Shown: in pieces, positions 51,637-60,619 of the stretch
Position numbering within the stretch: the first letter of the stretch is position 1
Layout: every line of letters starts with the position of its first letter
From: Mesorhizobium sp. WSM3626
GTDB lineage: Bacteria; Pseudomonadota; Alphaproteobacteria; Rhizobiales; Rhizobiaceae
Length of the DNA: 64,000 nt
Direction of reading: 5' to 3'
Assembly (NCBI RefSeq): GCF_000513935.1
Contig: NZ_AZUY01000008.1
Span: 109,754-173,753 of the forward strand
Position numbers and translations under genes: made by a program
The notes under the pieces: generated by a model
What the model saw: the letters and a program-made list of their open reading frames with translations, nothing else
What the model was told of the DNA's origin: nothing
The model's database searches: none

Positions 51637-53904
51637 TCAGCCGCCGCCAAGAATATCCAGGATCGAGGTCTGCCGCTTCTTGAGCCGACCGCCGACGCTG
51701 CCTGGCGGCACCGGGTGCCCGACCGAAGCCGTGGTGCCGCCATCCGCTGGCATGTTGAAGCCATCGGCATCGACGGTCTGGGCAGGCCGCGCCGCACGGA
51801 CCGGCGCCGGCGGTGCCGCCGCCTGCGCGGCCGGCGCCTGCTGTCCAACCGAAGCCGAGGGAACCGGTGCCGGTTGGTTGTTGTCGGCCGAGGGAATGTC
51901 GTCAGGCACGATGGTGTCCGCCGGTGTCGACTTCCAGGTGCCGGGCAGCGGCCGCACCGGCACGCCCTCATGCGCGGCGACCATGAATTCGTGCCAGGCC
52001 TGCGCCGGCAGCGCGCCGCCGGTAACCTTCTTCATCGCCGTGCCGTCATCATTGCCGAACCAAACGCCGGTGGTCAGATTGGCGGTGTAGCCGACGAACC
52101 AGGCGTCGCGCGAATTCTGGCTGGTGCCGGTCTTGCCGGCCGACGGCCAGGCGAAGGCCGCCTTCTTGGCGGTGCCGACCTCGACCGTCCCGGTCATCAT
52201 CGAATTCATCATGCCAACGATCTCGGGCTTGATCACGCGCGGTGCGCTGCCGCCAGCGCTGTCATAGAGCACCTTGCCGTCGGATGTCGTGACGCGGCGG
52301 ATGAAATGAATGTCGGGCTTGTAGCCGCCATTGGCGAAGGGCACATAGGCCGAGGTCAGTTCCAGCGGCGTCACTTCCGAGGTGCCGAGCGCGATCGAGG
52401 TGTTGGCCAGCAGGTCGGACTGGATGCCCATGCGGTGCGCGGCTTCCACCACCGCGTTCGGCCCGACTTCCATGGTCAACTGCGCGGCAACCGAGTTGAG
52501 CGACTTGGCCAGCGCCGTCGCCAAGGTGACCTTGCCAAAGTACTTGCCGCCGTAATTGTCGGGTGTCCAGTTGCCGATCTTGATCGGTGCGTCGTTGCGG
52601 ATGCTGTCGGGCGTGCGGCCGGCCTCGAGCGCAGCCATGTAGACGAACGGCTTGAACGCCGAGCCCGGCTGCCGGCGCGCCTCGGAGGCGCGGTCGAACT
52701 GGCTGGTCGAATAGTCATAGCCGCCGACCATGGCCCGCACCGCGCCGGAATCGTCGATCGACACCAGCGCGCCCTGGGTGACGTTGAGCTTCTTGCCGCT
52801 GTCGTCGATCAGCCGGCGGATCGACTGTTCGGCGAGTTTCTGCAGGTTCAGGTCTACGGTAGAATCGATGACGATATCGCCGCGCACATCGCCGATCAGG
52901 TCGGGCAACTCTTCCATGATTGTATCGGCGACGTAATTTTCCGAGCCGGTCCAGTAGGATGGCGAGCGCGTCGCCGGTGCGCTCAGCGCCGTCTTCAGCT
53001 CTTTCTCGCTGATCTTGCCCTCCTCGCGCATGGCGGCGAGCACCAGCTGCGAGCGCTCCTCGGCGGCCTTGGGATCACGCGCCGGCGATAGCCGCGACGG
53101 CGCCTTCAGCAGGCCCGCCAGGAGTGCCGCTTCCGACAAGGTGACATCGCGCGCGCTCTTGCCGAAATAACGGCGCGAGGCCGCCTCGACACCATAGGCA
53201 CCCGAGCCGAAATAGACCCGGTTGAGGTACATTTCGAGGATCTGGTCCTTGGTGTGCTTGTGCTCCAGCCACAGCGCCAGCAGCACCTCCTGCACCTTGC
53301 GTTCCAGCGTGCGGTCGGGCTTCAGGAAAAGGTTCTTGGCCAATTGCTGCGTCAGCGTCGAACCACCTTGCGAGAAGTGCCCGCCGATGAGGTTGGTCAC
53401 CATGGCGCGCGACAGGCCGATCGGATCGACACCGAAATGCGAATAGAAGCGGCGGTCCTCGATGGCGATCACCGCCTCGGGAATATAGGGCGACATTTCG
53501 TGCAGGCCGACCGCTTCGCCGCCGCTCATGCCGCGATTGGCCAGCAGCTGCCCGTCGGCCGAGACGATCTTGATGTTGGGCGCACGGTCGGGGATCGACC
53601 AGGTCGTGGCCGCGGGCATCTTGGCGCCGTAGTAGATAACGACGCCCGCCACCGCGATGCCGCCCCATATGGCGAGCACGAAACACCAGTAGACCAGCCG
53701 GCCGAGCACGCCGAACAGGCCGCGTCCACTCCCGCCGCGCCTCCCCCGCGACGATTTCCCCTTCGATGATTTGCGTTTGGCGGAGGCTTTGCGATTGCTC
53801 GGCACGACGCGGTCCTCCTCGCTCACCGAAAGACCCGTCTGGGATTTCGCCCGTGGCGGTCCCTCGAAGCTGGGCTCGATGCGACTGTCTCTGCGGTTCG
53901 CCAT
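51637..53904 (-). CDS. bifunctional class A penicillin-binding protein (PBP1A family)
   Basis: 755 aa. A basic cytoplasmic N-terminus and one membrane helix (GRLVYWCFVLAIWGGIAVAG, about 70-90). The glycosyltransferase domain shows AIEDRRFYSHFGVDPIGLSR and GGSTLTQQLAKNLFLKPDRT. The transpeptidase motifs are RQPGSAFKPFVYM (SxxK), AKSLNSVAAQL (SxN) and PSAGKTGTSQNSRDAWF (KTG). A Pro/Ala-rich tail of about 90 residues ends the protein. Polymerises and crosslinks peptidoglycan. Confidence 0.95.
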   Translation of the reverse strand: MANRRDSRIEPSFEGPPRAKSQTGLSVSEEDRVVPSNRKASAKRKSSKGKSSRGRRGGSGRGLFGVLGRLVYWCFVLAIWGGIAVAGVVIYYGAKMPAATTWSIPDRAPNIKIVSADGQLLANRGMSGGEAVGLHEMSPYIPEAVIAIEDRRFYSHFGVDPIGLSRAMVTNLIGGHFSQGGSTLTQQLAKNLFLKPDRTLERKVQEVLLALWLEHKHTKDQILEMYLNRVYFGSGAYGVEAASRRYFGKSARDVTLSEAALLAGLLKAPSRLSPARDPKAAEERSQLVLAAMREEGKISEKELKTALSAPATRSPSYWTGSENYVADTIMEELPDLIGDVRGDIVIDSTVDLNLQKLAEQSIRRLIDDSGKKLNVTQGALVSIDDSGAVRAMVGGYDYSTSQFDRASEARRQPGSAFKPFVYMAALEAGRTPDSIRNDAPIKIGNWTPDNYGGKYFGKVTLATALAKSLNSVAAQLTMEVGPNAVVEAAHRMGIQSDLLANTSIALGTSEVTPLELTSAYVPFANGGYKPDIHFIRRVTTSDGKVLYDSAGGSAPRVIKPEIVGMMNSMMTGTVEVGTAKKAAFAWPSAGKTGTSQNSRDAWFVGYTANLTTGVWFGNDDGTAMKKVTGGALPAQAWHEFMVAAHEGVPVRPLPGTWKSTPADTIVPDDIPSADNNQPAPVPSASVGQQAPAAQAAAPPAPVRAARPAQTVDADGFNMPADGGTTASVGHPVPPGSVGGRLKKRQTSILDILGGG

Positions 53905-54042
53905 GCGCTGCGCTTGATGTCCCCGGTGCCAATGGCGCTCCGGTTGAAGAGTAGATGCGGCGATTTAAGGGCGGGTTAAGCAGAGGTTCGGGCAACCGTC
54001 TGAATTCCGTTAGGAATTTGTTAATCTGTTGTCCATTGCCAG

Positions 54043-54059
54043 CGTCGCGCAGCGCGACG
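54043..54059. terminator. 8-1-8 palindrome after a small membrane-protein gene
   Basis: CGTCGCGC and GCGCGACG around one A. It lies 61 bases beyond the stop of the gene at 54120 on the minus strand. No T tract, so its terminator role is tentative. Confidence 0.35.
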
Positions 54060-54119
54060 GATGTGACAGGCTCCGCGCACCCGAAGCACCGTCGGCGTCC
54101 GAACGCTCGTGGCGAGCCC

Positions 54120-54329
54120 TCATTTGTGGCCTTGGCGTTTTTCTATCTCGTAGCTCAGCCACCGGCAGAACATACCCATGACCGACGCGGCGGCGCCGAC
54201 AAGCAGGCAGACCACCAGCAGCGGGCTTTTTGAAGCGCTCGACCAACTCACTATGGCCAGCAGGACGACACTGGCGGTGGAAATCAGATAACCCACCCCC
54301 TTGAGCAAGTGCAGAGAAGCTGTCGTCAT
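54120..54329 (-). CDS. small two-helix membrane protein, unknown
   Basis: 69 aa from the ATG at 54329. Two hydrophobic helices (GYLISTASVVLLAIVSWSSA and LLVVCLLVGAAASVMGMFCR) joined by a short SKSP loop, then a basic end EIEKRQGHK. No family recognised. An upstream start (54407) adds 26 residues without membrane or family features and is less likely. Confidence 0.5.
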   Translation of the reverse strand: MTTASLHLLKGVGYLISTASVVLLAIVSWSSASKSPLLVVCLLVGAAASVMGMFCRWLSYEIEKRQGHK

Positions 54330-54679
54330 GCCTGAAACATCCTCCGCCTGTCCTATGGAACATTCATTTCGCCTTGGAGTTCCATTCAGAGCAAACCCGG
54401 ACCCCACGACGCCGATGAAGCGCGCAGGGTGATCAATAAGGGTATGAAGGCCTTTGCCGCCAGGATGCGGATGCAGGCTAGCGGCCCAACCCGGGTCTCT
54501 TCATAATCCGCTCGAATTTCACATCCGGTTAGCCGGGATCACCAGCCTGCCGTAGCAAGGCGACGAGACACTCGCGCTTGATTCTTCGAGCAGGCGCACG
54601 GTTGCGGAGCGGAAGGCTCCGACTCGGCCCCGATTTCAATGGCGTCAGGCTATGCGAAAGCGCCCGGCCAGCGGCGCGC
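54330..54679. other. 350-base gap between two small minus-strand genes
   Basis: No reading frame with coding character, no clear hairpin with a T tract and no recognisable repeat. It presumably holds the promoter of the small membrane-protein gene. Confidence 0.35.
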
Positions 54680-54883
54680 TCATTGGTCGTCGTCGTCGCC
54701 GGCGGCGGGCCGCCAGCTGGTCGGCTCGACCTTCTTTTGCGTGTGGCTGTCGATGTAGACCCACCAACCTTCGTCGCGGTATTGCGCGATGGATTCATTG
54801 AGGACGCCGTCGCTGTCCTTCCAGGTGACGGTGACCTTGGAGCCGTCGGTCGGCGCGGTCGATATCGGCTTTCTGTCCGCCAT
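54680..54883 (-). CDS. small acidic-tailed protein, unknown
   Basis: 67 aa from the ATG at 54883. RKPISTAPTDGSKVTVTWKD and WWVYIDSHTQKKVEPTSWRP, followed by a tail of four Asp. The PISTAPxDG opening recurs in small rhizobial and phage-related proteins of unknown function. It begins 41 bases after the RNase D stop, probably in the same transcript. Confidence 0.6.
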   Translation of the reverse strand: MADRKPISTAPTDGSKVTVTWKDSDGVLNESIAQYRDEGWWVYIDSHTQKKVEPTSWRPAAGDDDDQ

Positions 54884-54924
54884 CTCATCCCCTTCTTCCA
54901 GCCGGTTGATCGCCACGAGGGCCA

Positions 54925-55545
54925 TCAGCTGTGAGCGAAGATATCCTCTTCGTCCCAGCCCATCAGGTCAAGCTTGGCCCGCGTCGGGAGAAAGCGGAAA
55001 CAGGCGTCCGCCTCCTTCGTGCGCCCCTCGCGCGCCAGCCGCCCGGCCAGCACATCGCGCAACCGATGCAGATAGAGCACGTCCGAGGCCGCGTATTCAA
55101 GCTGCTCGGGCGACAACGTTTCGGCCGCCCAATCCGACGATTGCTGCGCCTTGGACAGGCCGACGCCGAGAAGCTCGAAACAGATGTCCTTCAGCCCGTG
55201 CCGGTCGGTGTAGGTGCGCGTCAGCCGCGACGCGATCTTGGTGCAGAACACCGGTTCGGCCATCACGCCAAACGCATGGTAGAGCACAGCGAGGTCGAAG
55301 CGACCGTAGTGGAACAGCTTGGTCACGCTGTCGTTTCCCAGCAGCTTGACCAGGTTCGGTGCTTCCTTCTGCCCCGGCGCGATCTGGATGACATCGGCAC
55401 TGCCGTCGCCAGGCGAAATCTGCACCACGCAGAGCCGGTCACGGTGGGGATTGAGGCCGAGCGTTTCCGTATCGATGGCCACCGCGGCGACATCGTAGCG
55501 GGAGAGGTCAGGCAGATCGTTTTTATGGAAGCGGATGTCGCTCAT
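54925..55545 (-). CDS. rnd: ribonuclease D (short, single-domain)
   Basis: 206 aa from the ATG at 55545. The DEDD 3'-5' exonuclease motifs are VAIDTETLGLNPHRDRLCVV, FHYGRFDLAVLYHAFGVMAE and LEYAASDVLYLHRLRDVLAG. The HRDC domains of E. coli RNase D are missing, which is usual for this alphaproteobacterial form. Processes tRNA 3' ends. In many relatives it lies beside lptC; here it is 28 kb away. Confidence 0.9.
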   Translation of the reverse strand: MSDIRFHKNDLPDLSRYDVAAVAIDTETLGLNPHRDRLCVVQISPGDGSADVIQIAPGQKEAPNLVKLLGNDSVTKLFHYGRFDLAVLYHAFGVMAEPVFCTKIASRLTRTYTDRHGLKDICFELLGVGLSKAQQSSDWAAETLSPEQLEYAASDVLYLHRLRDVLAGRLAREGRTKEADACFRFLPTRAKLDLMGWDEEDIFAHS

Positions 55546-55643
55546 CGTCTTCTCCGGGTCGCGGCCTTCGGCGTCGCGCATCCATCGAAGAAGCGCACAC
55601 GCGCTCCAACAAATTGCGCTGTCGACCCGTCCTCGCCGTGATC

Positions 55644-55677
55644 GGCGGAAAAATCAACAGAAAGTTGATTTTCCGCC
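55644..55677 (-). terminator. stem-loop downstream of the M20 peptidase gene
   Basis: On the minus strand, GGCGGAAAATCAAC pairs with GTTGATTTTTCCGCC (one extra T) around TTTCT. It starts 17 bases after the peptidase stop. Confidence 0.6.
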
Positions 55678-55694
55678 GTCCAGGGTTGTCCGCC

Positions 55695-57080
55695 TTACCG
55701 TGTCAGCGCGTCCAGAATGCGCGCCCAGGAGCGCTGGCCCTTGTGGAAGGAGCTGAGTTCGTATTTCTCGTTGGGCGAGTGGATGCGGTCGTCGTCGAGG
55801 CCGAAGCCGACCAGCAGCGATTCCATGCCGAGATAGGTCTGGAAGTCGCCCACCACCGGAATGGAACCGCCGCTGCCGGTCGTCACCGCGGGCTTTGGCC
55901 ATTCGTCCGAAAGCGCGGTCTTGGCCTTGGCCAGGAACGGCGAGTCGTAGGAAAGCTGGATTGCCGGTGAACCGCCATGAGCGTGGAATTCGACCGAGCA
56001 ATCGGCCGGGATGCGCTCCTTGACGAATTTCTGGAAAGCCGCGCGGATTTTCTTCGGATCCTGCTTATGGACGAGGCGGAAAGACACCTTTGCCGAGGCT
56101 TCCGCGGCGATCACCGTCTTGAAACCCTTGCCGGTATAGCCGCCGATGATGCCGTTGAACTCGGCGGTGGGCCGCGCCCAGGTCAGTTCCAGTACCGAGC
56201 GGCCTTTTTCGCCCGACGGGATCGACAGGCCGACAGGTCCGAGGAAGGTCTCGGCCGTCTCGCCCAGCGTCTCCCATGATTTCAGCACCTGCGAAGGCGT
56301 TTCCTCGACACCGTCATAGAAGCCCGGAATGGTGATATGGCCGTCCTTGTCGTGGATGTCGGCCAGCACCTTGGCCAGGATGCGGATCGGGTTCGCGGCA
56401 GCGCCGCCATAGAGGCCCGAATGCAGGTCGCGGTCGGCGGCCTTAACCGTGATTTCCTCGCCGACCAGACCGCGCAGCCCGACGCAGATCGACGGCGTGT
56501 CGCGGTCCCACATGCTGGTATCGCAGACCAGCGCGAAGTCGGCCTTGAGCTCCTCGGCATTGGTCTCGAGGAACGGCTTCAGCGAGGGCGACCCCGATTC
56601 CTCCTCGCCTTCGAACAGGATGGTGACGCGGCACGGCAGACCACCATGCACTTGTTTCCAGGCACGGCATGCCTCGACGAACGTCATCAGCTGACCCTTG
56701 TCGTCGGCCGAGCCGCGCCCGGTGATGATTTTGTGACCAGGTGCAATCTCCTTGATCGCCGGGGCGAAGGGATCGTTTTCCCACAGCTCGATCGGGTCGA
56801 CCGGCTGCACGTCATAATGGCCGTAGAACAGTACATGCGGCGCGCCCGCCGGCCCGTCGTGATGCGCAACCACCATTGGGTGCCCGCGCGTGTCGCGCAC
56901 GCTGGCGTCGAAGCCGATCAGCTTGAGTTCCGCCGCCAGCCATTCCGCCGCCTTGCGGCAGTCGGTGGCATAGGCTGGATCAGTGGAGATCGACTTGATC
57001 CCGAGCAGGCCGAAGAGCCGTTCTAGGCTGTGGTCGAGGTTCTGGTCGAGACGGTCGAGGACAGGGAAAACTGCGGACAT
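55695..57080 (-). CDS. M20 family dipeptidase
   Basis: 461 aa from the ATG at 57080, which has AAAGG at the best spacing; an ATG six bases upstream and longer starts are less likely. Zinc ligands and catalysts: VLFYGHYDVQPVDPIELW (His-x-Asp), IITGRGSADDKGQLMTFVEA, TILFEGEEESGSPSLKPFLE (Glu-Glu). VTTGSGGSIPVVGDFQTYLG is the conserved C-terminal motif. Cleaves dipeptides or N-acyl/carbamoyl substrates in the cytoplasm. Confidence 0.93.
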   Translation of the reverse strand: MSAVFPVLDRLDQNLDHSLERLFGLLGIKSISTDPAYATDCRKAAEWLAAELKLIGFDASVRDTRGHPMVVAHHDGPAGAPHVLFYGHYDVQPVDPIELWENDPFAPAIKEIAPGHKIITGRGSADDKGQLMTFVEACRAWKQVHGGLPCRVTILFEGEEESGSPSLKPFLETNAEELKADFALVCDTSMWDRDTPSICVGLRGLVGEEITVKAADRDLHSGLYGGAAANPIRILAKVLADIHDKDGHITIPGFYDGVEETPSQVLKSWETLGETAETFLGPVGLSIPSGEKGRSVLELTWARPTAEFNGIIGGYTGKGFKTVIAAEASAKVSFRLVHKQDPKKIRAAFQKFVKERIPADCSVEFHAHGGSPAIQLSYDSPFLAKAKTALSDEWPKPAVTTGSGGSIPVVGDFQTYLGMESLLVGFGLDDDRIHSPNEKYELSSFHKGQRSWARILDALTR

Positions 57081-57180
57081 TTGCATAGCCTTTCGATTCA
57101 GTGCCGGAACCGTAAAGGCAGAGCGGCGAAACGAAAAGCCCGGGACGATTGGACCACGGCCCGGGACGGTCGCCGCGGGC

Positions 57181-57327
57181 AAAAAAATGCCGCCGTGGTG
57201 GAGGGGGAACCACGGCGGCCTTTTACTCGAAACGATGCGGCAGCCCGGAGAGGGGGGATAGGCTGCCGCAATTGTCCGGTATAGGCGGGGGACGGGCCTT
57301 GCTCCGGACTTCGGCGAAAACTGCCGA
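57181..57327 (-). ncRNA. candidate alpha-r14/NfeR1-like small RNA with C-rich hairpin loops
   Basis: Read on the minus strand from about 57327: a small leader, then hairpin 1 (GTCCGG/CCGGAC, 57309-57274, loop containing GTCCCCCGCC), hairpin 2 (GCGGCAGCC/GGCTGCCGC, 57269-57237, loop containing CCCCCCTCTCC), and hairpin 3 (an 11-bp stem GCCGCCGTGGT, 57219-57189, loop TCCCCCTCC) followed by seven T: a textbook intrinsic terminator. Loops rich in CCTCC-like sequence can pair with Shine-Dalgarno sites. This is the design of the alphaproteobacterial alpha-r14 family (NfeR1 of Sinorhizobium meliloti), which I recall also lies near polA. No open reading frame fits the segment. The 5' end is inferred from the promoter. 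Confidence 0.65.
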
Positions 57328-57334
57328 TGAACTG

Positions 57335-57364
57335 TATTTGGGTCCCTGAACGTGGCGATTCAAG
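57335..57364 (-). promoter_or_regulatory. candidate promoter of the small RNA
   Basis: On the minus strand CTTGAA (57364-57359) and CAAATA (57340-57335) are 18 bases apart, close to the rhizobial housekeeping pattern CTTGAC-17-CTATAT. The predicted start is about 57327. Confidence 0.4.
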
Positions 57365-57371
57365 GGCACCA

Positions 57372-57391
57372 ACGTTACACTTTTGTAACGT
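57372..57391. promoter_or_regulatory. 8-4-8 palindrome upstream of the small RNA promoter
   Basis: ACGTTACA (57372-57379) and TGTAACGT (57384-57391) are perfect reverse complements around CTTT. They lie just upstream of the presumed -35 element, the place of an activator site. The pair GGGCAC (57364) and GTGCCC (57390) extends the symmetry. Confidence 0.55.
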
Positions 57392-57518
57392 GCCCGTGAG
57401 CGGACTTGTATAACCCCCGATCTGTCGGGGTCCCGATCTGTCAGGGTGTTGACGGAACCTATATCTGGCGATGTCTTTGGCATGGACCAAGCCATCGCGC
57501 CGCGCTATCCCTGCCGGC

Positions 57519-60476
57519 ATGAAACACGGCGATCATCTCTTCCTCATTGACGGCTCTGGCTACATCTTCCGGGCCTATCACGCACTGCCGCCGCTGACCC
57601 GCAAGTCCGACGGCCTGCCGGTCGGTGCCGTTTCCGGCTTCTGCAACATGCTTTGGAAGCTGATGCAGGATGCCCGCAACACCGATGTGGGCATTGTGCC
57701 GACGCATTTTGCCGTCATTTTCGACTATTCCTCGAAAACCTTCCGCAACGACCTCTATCCCGAATACAAGGCGAACCGTTCGGCGCCGCCCGAGGATCTG
57801 ATCCCGCAATTCGGCCTGATCCGCCAGGCAACCAGGGCGTTCAACCTGCCTTGCGTCGAGATGGAAGGCTTCGAGGCCGACGATCTCATAGCCACTTACT
57901 GCCGGCTGGCCTGCGAGGCCGGTGGCGACACCACCATCATCTCCTCCGACAAGGATCTGATGCAGCTGGTTGGCGACACGGTCGGCATGTACGACCCGAT
58001 GAAGGATCGCCAGATCGGCATCCCCGAAGTCGTCGAGAAATGGGGCGTGCCGCCGGAAAAGATGATCGACCTGCAGGCGCTGACCGGCGACTCCGTCGAC
58101 AATGTGCCTGGAGTGCCCGGCATCGGGCCAAAGACCGCGGCGCAACTGCTCGAGCAGTTCGGCGATCTCGACGGATTGCTCGCCCGCGCCGGCGAGATCA
58201 AGCAGGAGAAAAGGCGGGAATCGATCATCGCCAACGCCGACAAGGCGCGCATCTCGCGCCAGTTGGTGACGCTGAAGAACGACGTGCCGGTGGCCGAGGG
58301 ACTGGACGATTTCCTGCTGCATGCGCCCGACGGGCCGAAGCTGATCGGCTTCCTCAAGACCATGGAATTCACCTCGCTGACCCGCCGCGTCGCGGAAGCG
58401 ACCGGCACCGAGGCCGGCGACGTCCAGGCCGTCGCTGTGACCGTCGAACGCGCCGATAACGCACATGGCCCCGACGTCGGTGCCGGAACACCGCCCGCTG
58501 CCCGAAACGGGGTGGGCTCCGAACCTGGCCAGGCTGCTGAAGCCGAGACGACGGAGAGGCCAAAACAGGGTGACACCCCTTCCCTCCTGGCCGCATTGCG
58601 GCTGGAGGGCGCGGCGACACGCAAGATCGATACCTCGGCCTATCAGTGCATCCGCGATATCGCGACGCTGAAAGCCTGGGTCGCCGAGGCGCGGGAGGCC
58701 GGTATCGCTGCCTTCGACGTCAGGGCGACGTCGACCGATCCGATGCAGGCCGAACTGATCGGCATGGCAATGGCCACGGCGCCCGGTCGCGCCGGCTACA
58801 TTCCCTTCGCCCACAAGAGCGGCAATGGTGACTTGCTCGGCGGCGGCGCGCTCGAAAACCAGATACCGCTTCGCGAGGCACTGGCGGCGCTGAAACCTCT
58901 GCTTGAGGACAGGTCGGTGCTGAAGATCGCGCAGAACCTGAAATATGACCTGGTCATCATGAGCCGCTATGGCATCGATGTCGCGCCCTTCGACGACACC
59001 ATGCTGATCTCCTACGTGCTCGACGCCGGCACTCCGCACGGCCACGGCATGGATGCCCTTGCCGACAAATGGCTTGGCCATAGGCCCCTTCAGCTCAAGG
59101 ACGTGACCGGTTCCGGCAAAAGCTCTGTCGGTTTCGATCAGGTCGACATCGACAGGGCGACCGCTCACGCCGCCGAGGATGCCGACGTGACGTTGCGGCT
59201 GTGGCTGGTGCTGAAGCCCCGCCTTGCCGCCAAGGGCCTGGTCTCGGTCTATGAACGCCTGGAGCGGCCGCTGGTGCCGGTGCTGGCGCGCATGGAACAG
59301 CGCGGCATTTCGGTCGACCGGCAGATCCTGTCGCGGCTTTCGGGCGAGCTGGCGCAAGGTGCAGCCCGGCTCGAAGAGGAAATCTACCTGCTCATCGGCG
59401 AGCGCATCAACATCGGCTCGCCCAAGCAGCTCGGGGATATCCTGTTTGGCCGCATGGGCCTGCCCGGCGGCTCCAAGACCAAGACCGGCCAGTGGTCCAC
59501 CTCGGCGCAGCTGCTCGAAGACCTTGCCGCCGAAGGTCACGAACTGCCGCGCAAAATCGTCGACTGGCGCCAGCTGACCAAGCTGAAATCGACCTACACC
59601 GATGCGCTGCCGGGCTTCGTCAATCCCGAAACCAAGCGCGTCCACACCTCCTACGCGCTGGCCGCGACGACGACCGGCCGGCTGTCGTCTTCCGACCCGA
59701 ACCTGCAGAACATTCCGGTGCGCACGGCTGAAGGGCGCAAGATCAGGACCGCCTTCATCACCGACAAGAGCCACCGGCTGGTGTCAGCCGACTACAGCCA
59801 GATCGAACTGCGCGTGCTCGCCCATGTCGCCGAAATCCCGCAACTGCGGCAGGCCTTTGCGGATGGCGCTGACATCCACGCCATCACCGCGTCTGAAATG
59901 TTCAATGTGCCCGTGGAGGGCATGCCGTCGGAAGTGCGCCGCCGTGCCAAGGCGATCAATTTCGGCATCATCTATGGCATCTCGGCTTTCGGCCTCGCCA
60001 ACCAGCTGTCGATCCCGCGCGAGGAGGCGAGCGCCTACATCAAGAAGTACTTCGAGCGCTTTCCCGGCATCCGCGACTATATCGAGGAGACCAAGGCCTA
60101 TGCCCGCGAGCACGGCTTTGTCGAAACAATCTTCGGCCGCCGCATCCACTATCCCGACATCAGGTCGTCGAACCCGTCGCTACGGGCGTTCAACGAGCGC
60201 GCCTCGATCAACGCCCGCCTGCAAGGCACCGCCGCCGACATCATCCGCCGCGCCATGATCCGCATGGAGGAAGCCTTGGACAAGGCCAAGCTGTCCGCCC
60301 GCATGCTCCTGCAGGTGCATGACGAACTTATCTTCGAGACGGTCGAGGCGGAAGTCGAGGCGACGATCCCGGTCGTGCGTCATGTCATGGAAAACGCGGC
60401 GATGCCGGCGGTATCGATGTCGGTGCCGCTGCATGTCGACGCGCGGGCCGCCAACAATTGGGACGAGGCGCACTGA
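57519..60476 (+). CDS. polA: DNA polymerase I
   Basis: 985 aa from the ATG at 57519. Gap repair and Okazaki processing. The 5'-3' exonuclease occupies residues 1-300 (HLFLIDGSGYIFRAYHALPP, MEGFEADDLIATYCRLACEA). A 3'-5' exonuclease-like domain is at about 375-580, and the polymerase at about 600-985 (YALAATTTGRLSSSDPNLQN, VSADYSQIELRVLAHVAEIP, LLQVHDELIFETVEAE). In the proofreading domain the usual Asp-x-Glu reads DVR (400-402) and the Tyr of YAAED is His550, while Asp554 is kept. Proofreading is therefore probably weak or lost. Confidence 0.97.
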   Translation: MKHGDHLFLIDGSGYIFRAYHALPPLTRKSDGLPVGAVSGFCNMLWKLMQDARNTDVGIVPTHFAVIFDYSSKTFRNDLYPEYKANRSAPPEDLIPQFGLIRQATRAFNLPCVEMEGFEADDLIATYCRLACEAGGDTTIISSDKDLMQLVGDTVGMYDPMKDRQIGIPEVVEKWGVPPEKMIDLQALTGDSVDNVPGVPGIGPKTAAQLLEQFGDLDGLLARAGEIKQEKRRESIIANADKARISRQLVTLKNDVPVAEGLDDFLLHAPDGPKLIGFLKTMEFTSLTRRVAEATGTEAGDVQAVAVTVERADNAHGPDVGAGTPPAARNGVGSEPGQAAEAETTERPKQGDTPSLLAALRLEGAATRKIDTSAYQCIRDIATLKAWVAEAREAGIAAFDVRATSTDPMQAELIGMAMATAPGRAGYIPFAHKSGNGDLLGGGALENQIPLREALAALKPLLEDRSVLKIAQNLKYDLVIMSRYGIDVAPFDDTMLISYVLDAGTPHGHGMDALADKWLGHRPLQLKDVTGSGKSSVGFDQVDIDRATAHAAEDADVTLRLWLVLKPRLAAKGLVSVYERLERPLVPVLARMEQRGISVDRQILSRLSGELAQGAARLEEEIYLLIGERINIGSPKQLGDILFGRMGLPGGSKTKTGQWSTSAQLLEDLAAEGHELPRKIVDWRQLTKLKSTYTDALPGFVNPETKRVHTSYALAATTTGRLSSSDPNLQNIPVRTAEGRKIRTAFITDKSHRLVSADYSQIELRVLAHVAEIPQLRQAFADGADIHAITASEMFNVPVEGMPSEVRRRAKAINFGIIYGISAFGLANQLSIPREEASAYIKKYFERFPGIRDYIEETKAYAREHGFVETIFGRRIHYPDIRSSNPSLRAFNERASINARLQGTAADIIRRAMIRMEEALDKAKLSARMLLQVHDELIFETVEAEVEATIPVVRHVMENAAMPAVSMSVPLHVDARAANNWDEAH

Positions 60477-60481
60477 CGCGC

Positions 60482-60608
60482 TAGAGCAATTTCAGGAAAA
60501 GTGTGTAGCGGTTTTCCCGGGAAAAGCGCTTAGAGCTTTCCCTTGGAAATTGCGTGAAAACAAAGAGTTAGAGCGGTTCAGCGATTCTATCAAACGCCGA
60601 ACCGCTCT
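60482..60608. repeat. full-length RIME-like intergenic element
   Basis: Begins TAGAGCAATTTCAGGAAAAG, continues AGCGGTTTTCCCGGGAAAAG, GAAATTGCGTGAAAACAAAG, and ends in a hairpin GAGCGGTTC (60571-60579) with GAACCGCTC (60599-60607). This is the widespread rhizobial mosaic repeat. Between convergent polA and the Zur-like gene it may also stop transcription. Confidence 0.75.
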
Positions 60609-60619
60609 GGCGAATGCCC

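Noticed and set aside
57459-59774. 771-codon open frame opposite polA
   Set aside because: Antisense shadow of DNA polymerase I; no coherent protein family.
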